The translations under genes and the position numbers were made by a program. 13,180 nt of DNA from assembly GCA_900543345.1 (NCBI GenBank), contig UQRJ01000046.1, positions 1 through 13,180 on the forward strand, in the 5' to 3' direction. The DNA comes from an uncultured Sporolactobacillus sp. (lineage in GTDB: Bacteria; Bacillota; Bacilli; Bacillales; Sporolactobacillaceae). The first letter of the stretch is position 1. Every line of letters begins with the position of its first letter. The notes beneath the pieces were generated by a model. That model did not search any database. It saw only the letters and a program-made list of their open reading frames with translations, and was not told the origin of the DNA. Below, in pieces: positions 7,900 to 13,180 of this stretch.

Positions 7900-9429
7900 T
7901 TAAAAACTGGACACTATCTTCCAAGGTTTACACATCGCTTGTTGAACCTGCTTATAATGTTCAAATTTATTCTGATAGATATGAAATTTTTCTTCTTGGG
8001 GATAAATTGTCCGAGTCACTTTGATCATATTTTCAGCCGCTTCTTTAAAACTAGAATAGTAACCAGTCATTATACTTGCTGACATAGCCGTTCCCAGTGC
8101 TCCATTTTCCTTGACCGAAACCAATTCCAGAGATTTACCCAAAGCGTTCGCAAACATCTGCAGCCAAATTTCGGAATTTGTAATGCCTCCAGCTATACGC
8201 ACCGTATTAGATAAATTTCCGTTAATTTTTGCTAATTTTTCAATGTGATACATGTGCGAAAAAATAACCCCTTCGTAAACTGCTCGAAGAACAAATTTCA
8301 AACTGTGGTATTTTGTTGCACCAATCAAGGCAGCACTGGCATCCGGCGTGCTATTGCTCCCAAAAATAAACGGAAAAAAGAGGAGATTGCTATCTTCCGG
8401 TTTTGTATCCGCTACCAATTTACCGCATACATCATAAATAGATTTACCAGATTCCTTTAGTTCCTTTCTGCTTCTTTCCAAAAAAGTATTAAGAAACCAT
8501 TCCAAATTACTCGCAGAAGTTGGACTCGCTTCTGTGATCAACCATTCGTTAGGAATAGGATAAATTGAAGTCATAAATAGATCTTTTTCAACAGTCGGCA
8601 TCGAAGTAATATACTCATTAATCGACCAAGTACCCGTTACAATTCCTAACTGGTTCTCATTAACCAAACCGGTTGATATAGCAGAAGCTGAAATATCGAA
8701 AACACCTCCTGCTACTGGAGTACCGGCGATTAATCCAGTAAGTTTTGCGATTCCATCCGTCACTGTGCCGCAATTATCCGTTGAATTAACTAACGGAGGA
8801 ATCTTCGCTTTCCATTTTTTAATTCCAAAAAATTCCAGAAGCTCATCATCAATTCGTTTAGTCTTTAAATTTAATAAACTCGTCCCCGAAGCATTAGTTA
8901 TTTCAAAATTCGCATTTCCAGTTAACCAAAATCTAACTAGATCCGTAATTGAAAAAATATATTTGGTTTTATCAACCACACTTGACTCATGTTCTTGCAG
9001 CCAAGCCAATAAAGCGACAGGTTGAGAAGCCCAAACGGATTGCAACGTCTTTGGTCGTACAATGTTTTCGTATTCTGCATCATTCAACCACTTTTGCGCA
9101 AAATTGGCCGCACGATTATCTGTCGAAATAATGCCATTGCGTACCGCATGTCCCCGGCCATCTACTAAATAAAGACCGTTGCCGTGCCCTGTACAGCCAA
9201 TCCCCATAATCTGCTTTGGATCAATTCCTGCTTTCCTAATACTTTCTTTAATTACATAGATATTTGCCCCGAATAATTCATCCATATTTCTTTCCGTAAT
9301 AAAGGGTTGAGGTGTTATCATTTGCGTATATTTTGTGACCTTCGAGATCTCATGACCAAATAGATCATAAATGGCTGCTTTTGTTGCCGTTCCGCCATTA
9401 TCGATACCCATAATATATATTTTTTCCAT
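7900..9429 (-). CDS. FGGY-family carbohydrate kinase, L-xylulose-kinase-like
   Basis: This 509-residue cytosolic ATP-dependent sugar kinase has the two-domain FGGY fold. The N-terminal phosphate motif GIDNGGTATK is at 8-17 with Asp10. The expected catalytic base is Asp245 in GGVFDISAS. ATP-domain motifs GTWS, LFFPFIFGSN, AGGITNSEIWLQMFANALG and a terminal GALGTAMSAS follow in order. The wording of several blocks (TEASPTSASNLEWF, the ISTDNRA region, VTGTWSINEYIT) matches what I remember of E. coli LyxK (L-xylulose/3-keto-L-gulonate kinase) better than xylulokinase XylB or the AI-2 kinase LsrK. The ATG at 9429 is chosen over an upstream in-frame ATG (9459) because a near-perfect GAGGAGGTG ends 7 nt before it; that ribosome site overlaps the TGA of the preceding gene, suggesting translational coupling. 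It probably makes a ketose phosphate for the aldolase. Exact substrate uncertain. Confidence 0.92.
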   Translation of the reverse strand: MEKIYIMGIDNGGTATKAAIYDLFGHEISKVTKYTQMITPQPFITERNMDELFGANIYVIKESIRKAGIDPKQIMGIGCTGHGNGLYLVDGRGHAVRNGIISTDNRAANFAQKWLNDAEYENIVRPKTLQSVWASQPVALLAWLQEHESSVVDKTKYIFSITDLVRFWLTGNANFEITNASGTSLLNLKTKRIDDELLEFFGIKKWKAKIPPLVNSTDNCGTVTDGIAKLTGLIAGTPVAGGVFDISASAISTGLVNENQLGIVTGTWSINEYITSMPTVEKDLFMTSIYPIPNEWLITEASPTSASNLEWFLNTFLERSRKELKESGKSIYDVCGKLVADTKPEDSNLLFFPFIFGSNSTPDASAALIGATKYHSLKFVLRAVYEGVIFSHMYHIEKLAKINGNLSNTVRIAGGITNSEIWLQMFANALGKSLELVSVKENGALGTAMSASIMTGYYSSFKEAAENMIKVTRTIYPQEEKFHIYQNKFEHYKQVQQAMCKPWKIVSSF

Positions 9430-9443
9430 TTTAGTACACCTCC

Positions 9444-10010
9444 TCAAGAAATTCTCCATAATTTCGTTTCACTGGTCGTTAACCCCATAAAACTTGCATT
9501 TAAAATCTGACTTGCGAGAGATTGACTCCTTATAAAACCACCAGCAATCATTTCAGCATTACCAACATATTTGCGTAACCCCGACTCCATCTCCAGCGCA
9601 TATTCAGCTGGAAGAACTTCGAGTGCGGAAAATTTCACTGATTCAAAAATCGATTTAAATCGCGTTAGTGATCGTGAATCAATGAGGAATAATCTGTAAA
9701 CCGTAAATAACTCCATATCATTCGCCATCCGTAAAGCGTTAACATTAGTGGAAATAACCCCATCAACATTAAATAATGTTTTTAATAACCTGACACCCAC
9801 ATTGTCGGGTTTAAAACCTCCTAACAATTCAAGATGCACCAAAACTCTTTTTTGATGTTTGTGACAGAGAGACACAAGCTCCTTCAAATTGCCAATGTTA
9901 GCATTCGATAATAAAATAAACTTTGAATTCACAGCAAAGGCTTGATCTAAATATTTTAGTTCCCTAACTGACGGAATAATTGATTTCTCTGTAAGCAACA
10001 CACCAGCCAC
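9444..10010 (-). CDS. GlpP-family antiterminator (glycerol-3-phosphate-responsive type)
   Basis: This protein of about 188 residues resembles GlpP of B. subtilis, which in the presence of glycerol-3-phosphate allows read-through of leader terminators in glp mRNAs. Matching blocks in family order are SIIPSVRELK at the N-terminus, a CHKHQKRVLVHLELLGG segment, GVISTN, RLFLIDS, LEVLP, AGGFIR and the C-terminal TTSETKLW. The phosphate-binding end of the barrel (AGGFIR, TTS) looks intact. The first start is GTG (10010), 7 bp after the aldolase stop; in-frame GTG 10001 and TTG 9998 are alternatives lying 5-8 nt from the AGGTGG sequence. No glpF, glpK or glpD is adjacent. Instead it is the second gene of an operon whose own leader contains a strong terminator, so autoregulatory antitermination is the obvious hypothesis. 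Its effector here may differ from glycerol-3-phosphate. Confidence 0.88.
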   Translation of the reverse strand: MAGVLLTEKSIIPSVRELKYLDQAFAVNSKFILLSNANIGNLKELVSLCHKHQKRVLVHLELLGGFKPDNVGVRLLKTLFNVDGVISTNVNALRMANDMELFTVYRLFLIDSRSLTRFKSIFESVKFSALEVLPAEYALEMESGLRKYVGNAEMIAGGFIRSQSLASQILNASFMGLTTSETKLWRIS

Positions 10011-10017
10011 CTACTTT

Positions 10018-10821
10018 TTATTTTTTACTGATCTTATTGTAGGCTTCCATTGCTTCCTCCGGAGTACCGTTTTCGTGTATGATGACGTTTAGTCCCGCGA
10101 CCATTCCTGCAGGATACGAATCTTGTGTAATATTTCTTCCTACTGCAACGCCGCTTGCTCCGCATTCAATACAATGCTTAACAAATCTGTAGTAATTAAA
10201 TGTATCTGTTTTTGGACCTCCTAAAGCTAGTACTGGTCTCTTCGCATTTTCCACGATCCATTTATCTTCATCGCTTCCTGTAAATCGGGTTTTAACGATG
10301 TCGGCACCGAATTCAACACCTAATCGTGCGGCCGCCGCAATGAATTTCGGATTATTGGATTCATCGGAAGTAATTGGATATCCGAATGGTAAAGTTTCCG
10401 CAATGATTGGAACGTTCCATTCCTCTCCCTGTTTTGCTAAATATGAGAGTAAATAATCTGTCTCTGATTCACGCTTTTCAGCTCCCGGGAATGTCATGCA
10501 TACGACACCATCCGCCCCAACTTTTAATGCGTCTTCAACATCGAAAAATCGATCCGTTTCAGGTACGGATTTATCATAAATATTCTCAGATGCGTCAACT
10601 CGAAGAATTGTCGTTAGTTTGGCAAGCTGTTGAGCAAACAAACGCGCTTGTCCGTAGGTAACAAGGGCTGCGTCCAATCCATTCTCAATTAAGGTATCTA
10701 GGTGCTCAACGGTGAAATCCACTCCCTTCGTATTCATAGAAAAACCGAATCCATCTAGAGCTGCGACAATAGTTCGACCATCATGATTAAAAATTTTTGC
10801 CAATCTGCTTTTTTTGCTCAT
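10018..10821 (-). CDS. Class I aldolase, DeoC/FbaB (DhnA)/LsrF family
   Basis: This 267-residue cytosolic TIM-barrel Schiff-base aldolase is of the DhnA/LsrF/LacD superfamily. Visible marks are RTIVAALDGFG with conserved Asp23 (relatives usually read AMDHG), a loop with Tyr148 (LPFGYP) where relatives carry the proton-donor tyrosine, the expected Schiff-base Lys177 in GADIVKTRFTG, LALGGPK at 198-204, and the phosphate-binding end GASGVAVGRN at 221-230. The ATG at 10821 is preceded by AAAAGGGG (10830-10837) with 8 nt spacing. An in-frame GTG at 10875 would start inside the leader terminator and is rejected. It is the first gene of the operon. Known relatives cleave ketose phosphates to dihydroxyacetone phosphate or thiolyse phospho-AI-2; here it probably cleaves the kinase product. 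The atypical DGFG motif may mean a shifted substrate range. Confidence 0.88.
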   Translation of the reverse strand: MSKKSRLAKIFNHDGRTIVAALDGFGFSMNTKGVDFTVEHLDTLIENGLDAALVTYGQARLFAQQLAKLTTILRVDASENIYDKSVPETDRFFDVEDALKVGADGVVCMTFPGAEKRESETDYLLSYLAKQGEEWNVPIIAETLPFGYPITSDESNNPKFIAAAARLGVEFGADIVKTRFTGSDEDKWIVENAKRPVLALGGPKTDTFNYYRFVKHCIECGASGVAVGRNITQDSYPAGMVAGLNVIIHENGTPEEAMEAYNKISKK

Positions 10822-10844
10822 TTTCTTAACCCCTTTTAGATCTG

Positions 10845-10908
10845 AAAAAACAAAAAATACCCAGAACGGATACACCAGTAATTAGCTGATTTTATCCATT
10901 CTGAGTAT
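10845..10908 (-). terminator. Leader terminator (attenuator) of the aldolase-glpP-kinase operon
   Basis: Read on the - strand, the arm at 10908-10893 (ATACTCAGAATGGATA) pairs along 16 bases, counting G-U pairs, with the arm at 10872-10857 (TATCCGTTCTGGGTAT). An inner stem ATCAG/CTGGT with a 7-nt loop continues it. The U tract TTTTTT-G-TTTTTT follows (to 10845). It lies about 35 nt after the expected transcription start and 8 nt before the first gene's ribosome site. No - strand gene ends nearby upstream, so it must act on this operon's own leader. Confidence 0.88.
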
Positions 10909-10926
10909 CTTTATTTCATGCTCAGA
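10900..10926 (-). promoter_or_regulatory. Candidate antiterminator hairpin in the operon leader
   Basis: TCTGAG (10926-10921) is the exact reverse complement of CTCAGA (10905-10900), with 15 nt between them. The second arm is part of the 5' arm of the terminator stem, so the two hairpins exclude each other. In addition AGATCTG (10929-10923) is complementary to CAGATCT (10844-10838) just after the U tract, which could close the whole leader. The 6-bp stem alone is weak and would need protein stabilisation; that GlpP-family protein provides it is inference. Confidence 0.45.
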
Positions 10927-10949
10927 TCTCGTATTTTGTTAACATCTAT

Positions 10950-10978
10950 ATTTTATTTAAAAATGAAAGCGTTGTCAA
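10950..10978 (-). promoter_or_regulatory. Sigma-A-type promoter of the six-gene operon
   Basis: On the - strand a consensus -35 TTGACA (10978-10973), a 17-bp spacer and -10 TAAAAT (10955-10950) predict a start near 10943. This leaves a leader of about 120 nt before the aldolase ATG. It is the only good promoter upstream of the tightly packed operon. Confidence 0.87.
10964..10977. promoter_or_regulatory. CcpA catabolite-responsive element (cre)
   Basis: TGAAAGCGTTGTCA fits the B. subtilis cre consensus TGWAANCGNTNWCA at every position. It overlaps the -35 box and upstream half of the spacer of the operon promoter, a position where CcpA bound with HPr-Ser-P would block RNA polymerase. The operon is thus expected to be off in preferred sugars. 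Confidence 0.88.
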
Positions 10979-11230
10979 TAGCTGATTAAACAAAAAATAA
11001 TTTTCTACCACCGATAACGTGATCAGCTAATCGCTCTGCTTTTTTTGAGCGGAACGTTCCTGCTAGAATGTATACATTTAGAAACAAGAAATAACCCGCC
11101 TCCCAAGGTTAGCCTCCTTGAAGCGAATTACTTCTGGTACAAAGGCGGCGCTTGTTAAGCGACTTTTCCTCGACGGGTTTCCACGCGCGACCCGTTCATC
11201 TGCGTTCAAAGCGCCGATCCAACCTTCCCG
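10979..11230. other. Intergenic region upstream of the catabolic operon
   Basis: No gene is visible between the operon promoter and the stop of the TauE-type exporter. Two short perfect palindromes lie 17 bp apart centre to centre: GGAACGTTCC (11051-11060) and AATGTATACATT (11067-11078). The octamer TAGCTGAT occurs at 10979-10986 and inverted at 11022-11029, with a third copy in the leader terminator loop. I see no convincing terminator for the exporter operon. Confidence 0.5.
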
Positions 11231-12016
11231 TCATCGAAAAATCAATATGCTGCCCATGCTGAAGGTCATGAGAAAGATTAGCGGTTGCAGTACTTTATTA
11301 AGTTTTTCCTTATCGATTCGGCTGAGGAGCAGCGGACCGACGAAGGCCCCGCCAATTGTCCCGGAAGCAAGCAGACCGACCAGTCCCCAGTCGATGTTGC
11401 CCATGCCGAGGTGAGCCGTAAAGCCAGTGACCGCGATACCGAACAGAATCAATACCGACGTGCCAACCGCCTCCAGAGCCGAACAACCAAGAATCAGCAA
11501 GCCGGCGGCGATCGGTCCGCCGCCGCTGAGGCCGACGAGCCCGGACATGGCGCCTCCGAGTAGGCCGAATCCGATGGCTTCGACGATTTGGGCAGTGCTC
11601 CGCTGCTCGGTTTGGTGCGCACCGGCGGCTTTTTTGCGCCGTTTGCTTAGAAAAGACACCAGCATCTGCACGGCCAGTGCCACGAGAATCACACCCGTCA
11701 ATTTATTATACAAATACTGCGGCAAAAAACCGGAGCATAGCGAACCGGCAATCGAGCCGACTGCGCCGCCGGCCAGCATAATCGGTCCCAGTCGTAGATT
11801 GACATTTCCGGCTTTCCAGTGGCTAAGCGAGCCGACCGCCGTGGTAGGAATCGTCGTCGCCAATGATGTCGAAGCGGCGATGGCAGGCGGAATATGAAAA
11901 AAGACGGTCAAGACACCGACATAAATCGACCCGCCGCCACCCCCGAGCGAGACAATCAGCAGGCCGACCAGAAAGCCGACGACGGGCAACATCATATAAT
12001 GGATCACGGCCATCAT
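11231..12016 (-). CDS. TauE/SafE family (TSUP) anion exporter/permease
   Basis: This 261-residue membrane protein has about eight predicted transmembrane helices arranged as two similar halves, the TSUP pattern. The first half carries GFLVGLLIVSLGGGGGS at about residues 14-30 and PPAIAASTSLATT. The second repeats it with GLLGGAMSGLVGLSGGGP and EAVGTSVLIL. A basic loop (SKRRKKAAGAHQ, around residues 124-135) separates them. Family members export or import sulfite, sulfoacetate or other small organosulfur or organic anions, but substrate cannot be predicted. Its ATG at 12016 overlaps the TGA of the tetR-like gene by 4 bp (ATGA), so translation is coupled; a second ATG at 12013 is also possible. 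Expression should follow the upstream promoter and regulator. Base composition is much richer in GC than the operon to its left. Confidence 0.93.
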   Translation of the reverse strand: MMAVIHYMMLPVVGFLVGLLIVSLGGGGGSIYVGVLTVFFHIPPAIAASTSLATTIPTTAVGSLSHWKAGNVNLRLGPIMLAGGAVGSIAGSLCSGFLPQYLYNKLTGVILVALAVQMLVSFLSKRRKKAAGAHQTEQRSTAQIVEAIGFGLLGGAMSGLVGLSGGGPIAAGLLILGCSALEAVGTSVLILFGIAVTGFTAHLGMGNIDWGLVGLLASGTIGGAFVGPLLLSRIDKEKLNKVLQPLIFLMTFSMGSILIFR

Positions 12017-12567
12017 CCTATCGTCGAAAGGAGCGATGCGACTAGGCGGCGAAAGCTCTCATCGACATCGGCTTCGTTATTTTTAAAAAAGCCCGCCTCT
12101 TCCAAAGCGACAAACCCATGCAGAGCACTGCGGAATCCGCGGACAAAATGAAGCGAGTCCGCCTTGCTATAACGGTAAGGCGCCATGACTTGGTAGAGGA
12201 TGCGGGTCACTTTATGGCCGGCTTCGCGAACATCGCTGCTGTCGTATGTCGGAAAACGCAGGATCGCTTTGTACAATTGCGGATGTTCGCAGGCAAATCG
12301 GCGGTAGGCGCCGGCGATCGCCGTCAATGCGGCCTTCTTCGAGCGGCCGTCGGCAGCGGTACGAACAGCATCGCCCAACCGATCAAGGGCCAGTTTCGCC
12401 AACGCTTCGGAAAGCTCCTGCAAGCTGCCGACATGATTATACAGGGAAGGCGACTTAATATTTAGTTTTTCGGCGATTTGCAGCAGAGAAAGATTATCCA
12501 AGCCTTTCTCTTCCGCCAATTCTGCCGTCGCTCGCAGGATATCCTGCATCGCCAGACCTTTACGCAT
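12013..12567 (-). CDS. TetR/AcrR-family transcriptional regulator with WHG-type C-terminus
   Basis: This 184-residue DNA-binding repressor has its N-terminal helix-turn-helix at about residues 24-48 (LSLLQIAEKLNIKSPSLYNHV), with the usual SLYNHVG recognition-helix ending. The C-terminal ligand domain ends with the block HFVRGFRSALHGFVALEEAGFF, characteristic of the WHG subgroup. The ATG at 12567 is chosen although reading frames with TTG (12594) and GTG starts extend further: the promoter predicts transcription starting near 12595, which leaves no ribosome site for the TTG. It is the first gene of a two-gene operon with the exporter, whose start overlaps its stop. It probably represses this operon through the palindrome described upstream, released by a ligand that may be the exporter's substrate (inference). 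Confidence 0.92.
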   Translation of the reverse strand: MRKGLAMQDILRATAELAEEKGLDNLSLLQIAEKLNIKSPSLYNHVGSLQELSEALAKLALDRLGDAVRTAADGRSKKAALTAIAGAYRRFACEHPQLYKAILRFPTYDSSDVREAGHKVTRILYQVMAPYRYSKADSLHFVRGFRSALHGFVALEEAGFFKNNEADVDESFRRLVASLLSTIG

Positions 12568-12601
12568 TTTCGTTCTCTTTTCTTTCACAATCAACTATTT
12601 A

Positions 12602-12630
12602 ATTATAAACTAATCGAATTAGTTTATCAA
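12602..12630 (-). promoter_or_regulatory. Promoter overlapping a perfect 23-bp palindrome (TetR operator)
   Basis: On the - strand the promoter is TTGATA (12630-12625), a 17-bp spacer, then TATAAT (12607-12602). The palindrome occupies 12605-12627: arm ATAAACTAAT, spacer CGA, and the exact reverse-complement arm ATTAGTTTAT. It covers the whole spacer and parts of both boxes, ideal for repression. It sits 38 bp upstream of the tetR-like ATG, so negative autoregulation is expected. Confidence 0.88.
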
Positions 12631-12907
12631 CCTGCTTTGACCCCGCCTCTTTGCATCCCTAAAAACTCATTGCTCCTCCTCATTTCGCCTGGAATCCTTG
12701 TGAATCTTGCCTACAGAAATTTTACTCATACTGACCCCGCCCTGCCGCTCTCTGCTTAATCCGCTTGCCGTTGCCAGTTTAAAAAATAAAGTGTTGGCAG
12801 ATGCCATCCGGTCATCGTTTCATCTATTAGCCTATTTGCAAGAAATCGGCTGTCCGTTATGCCTTTTCCCTTGCCCATCATCGGTTGCATTTATGCCGAC
12901 AGCTGTC

Positions 12908-12936
12908 TTGACAAATGTTTAATCGGCGTTTACACT
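12908..12936 (+). promoter_or_regulatory. Candidate promoter for the oxidoreductase gene
   Basis: TTGACA (12908-12913), a 17-bp spacer and TACACT (12931-12936) form a good sigma-A-type promoter. The predicted start near 12943 gives a leader of about 150 nt to the ATG at 13093. A perfect TATAAT at 13003-13008 further down lacks a good -35 and may be a second, activator-dependent start. Confidence 0.6.
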
Positions 12937-12980
12937 AATCACAATTAAAAAACATGACGGTCAGCCTTCCTTTTTTTGCG

Positions 12981-13012
12981 AACTATTAAAGTAAATATTA
13001 CTTATAATAGTT
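12981..13012. promoter_or_regulatory. 32-bp imperfect palindrome, candidate operator
   Basis: Inner arms AAGTAA (12989-12994) and TTACTT (12998-13003) flank ATA. Outer arms AACTATTA (12981-12988) and TAATAGTT (13005-13012) continue the symmetry, with one extra A at 13004. The TATAAT box lies inside the right half. The layout suits a dimeric regulator bound over a start point, or a cruciform; the cognate regulator is not identifiable. Confidence 0.55.
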
Positions 13013-13092
13013 GCCGTGCAATTATTTATTGCGTCGGGATAGTTGGCCGGTGAATTTTTCATCACACAATATGAAAGGACTTATCGATCTCT

Positions 13093-13133
13093 ATGAAAAA
13101 AGTCATTATTATCGGTGCGGGTCTGGCCGGCAG
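13093..13133 (+). CDS. FAD/NAD(P)-binding oxidoreductase, N-terminal fragment (3'-truncated)
   Basis: Only the first 13 codons and two bases of the next are genomic: MKKVIIIGAGLAG followed by Ser or Arg. This is the beta strand and GxGxxG turn of a dinucleotide-binding Rossmann fold at the extreme N-terminus, as in FAD-dependent oxidoreductases and monooxygenases. AAAGGA (13074-13079) lies 13 nt upstream, slightly far, but no other in-frame start exists. The contig ends here in adapter; residues read beyond this point (CLLYTSPSPRD) are translated adapter. Substrate and subfamily cannot be told. Confidence 0.75.
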
Positions 13134-13180
13134 CTGTCTCTTATACACATCTCCGAGCCCACGAGACCCTAAGACATCTC
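13134..13180. other. Illumina Nextera i7 adapter, reverse complement (artefact)
   Basis: Positions 13134-13167 are the exact reverse complement of the Nextera Read 2 adapter, with the Tn5 mosaic end at 13134-13152. Positions 13168-13175 (CCTAAGAC) are the i7 barcode and 13176-13180 the start of P7. It mirrors bases 2-48 exactly and is not genomic. Confidence 0.98.

Larger units (their letters stand above)
12631..13092. other. Intergenic region between divergent tetR-like and oxidoreductase genes
   Basis: About 460 bp without a credible gene; the open frames here lack ribosome sites and protein-like sequence. Its right part holds the promoter and palindrome listed separately. The left part (12631-12900) shows nothing I can name. 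Confidence 0.5.

Noticed and set aside
7900..10821. LsrK/LsrF-like autoinducer-2 processing system
   Set aside because: The kinase blocks resemble LyxK rather than LsrK, and no lsrG, lsrR or Lsr transporter genes are present; the aldolase family is too broad to imply AI-2.
10822..10875. Aldolase start at an upstream GTG adding 18 residues
   Set aside because: It lies in the 3' arm of the leader terminator, lacks a ribosome site, and the ATG at 10821 has a strong one.
11427..11897. Open frame of 156 codons on the + strand
   Set aside because: It is antisense to the TauE/SafE gene in GC-rich DNA, has proline/arginine-rich low-information sequence and no ribosome site.
12568..12594. TTG start extending the TetR regulator by nine residues
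   Set aside because: Predicted transcription begins at about 12595, leaving no room for a ribosome site.
12707..12922. Small open frame of 71 codons in the intergenic region
   Set aside because: No ribosome site, no recognisable motif, and it overlaps the candidate promoter region.
1..13180. Terminal inverted repeats with a Tn5 mosaic end, as if the whole window were a composite transposon
   Set aside because: The repeats include sequencing-primer and barcode bases, and no transposase is present; they are library adapters.

Overview
The window reads as one complete short-read contig from a Bacillota bacterium, most likely a lactic-acid bacterium or close relative. The grounds are strong AGGAGG-type ribosome sites, a perfect CcpA (cre) site, a GlpP-family antiterminator and a galactitol-type PTS permease; the genus cannot be fixed from this sequence. 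Both extremities (1-48 and 13134-13180) are Illumina Nextera adapter with the same i7 barcode, not genome. The first and last genes are therefore cut by the contig ends, and the terminal inverted repeat is artificial.

Left region (49-4459, + strand, moderate GC): the end of a sugar ABC transport locus. It holds a 5'-truncated MalF-type permease, a MalG-type permease and a large cytosolic GH38 alpha-mannosidase, closed by a strong rho-independent terminator. The transporter probably imports mannose-containing oligosaccharides that the mannosidase hydrolyses in the cell. The binding protein, and possibly the ATPase, lie outside the window. A 314-bp gap (4460-4773) with a nested 76-nt inverted repeat separates this locus from a convergent operon.

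Centre (4774-10978, - strand, AT-rich): a six-gene catabolic operon. In transcription order it encodes a DhnA/LsrF-type class I aldolase, a GlpP-family antiterminator, an L-xylulose-kinase-like FGGY kinase, a short-chain dehydrogenase, a D-2-hydroxyacid dehydrogenase and a galactitol-type PTS EIIC with no EIIA or EIIB beside it. Its promoter (TTGACA, 17 bp, TAAAAT) carries a perfect cre over the -35 box. Between promoter and first gene lies a 16-bp-stem terminator with a U tract, plus a competing hairpin. An operon with a leader terminator that also encodes an antiterminator suggests a self-contained attenuation switch: uptake, oxidation, phosphorylation and aldol cleavage would be turned on by a phosphorylated three-carbon product or related metabolite, and off by glucose. 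This is the most interesting system here. The substrate cannot be read from the sequence.

Right region (11231-13133, GC-rich): a two-gene - strand operon of a TetR regulator (WHG-type C-terminus) and a TauE/SafE exporter with a 4-bp start/stop overlap. It is driven by a near-consensus promoter that coincides with a perfect 23-bp palindrome, probably the TetR's own operator. A roughly 500-bp intergenic region follows, with a promoter and a 32-bp imperfect palindrome. The contig ends in the first 13-14 codons of an FAD/NAD(P)-binding oxidoreductase. No tRNA, rRNA, CRISPR array or insertion sequence was seen.
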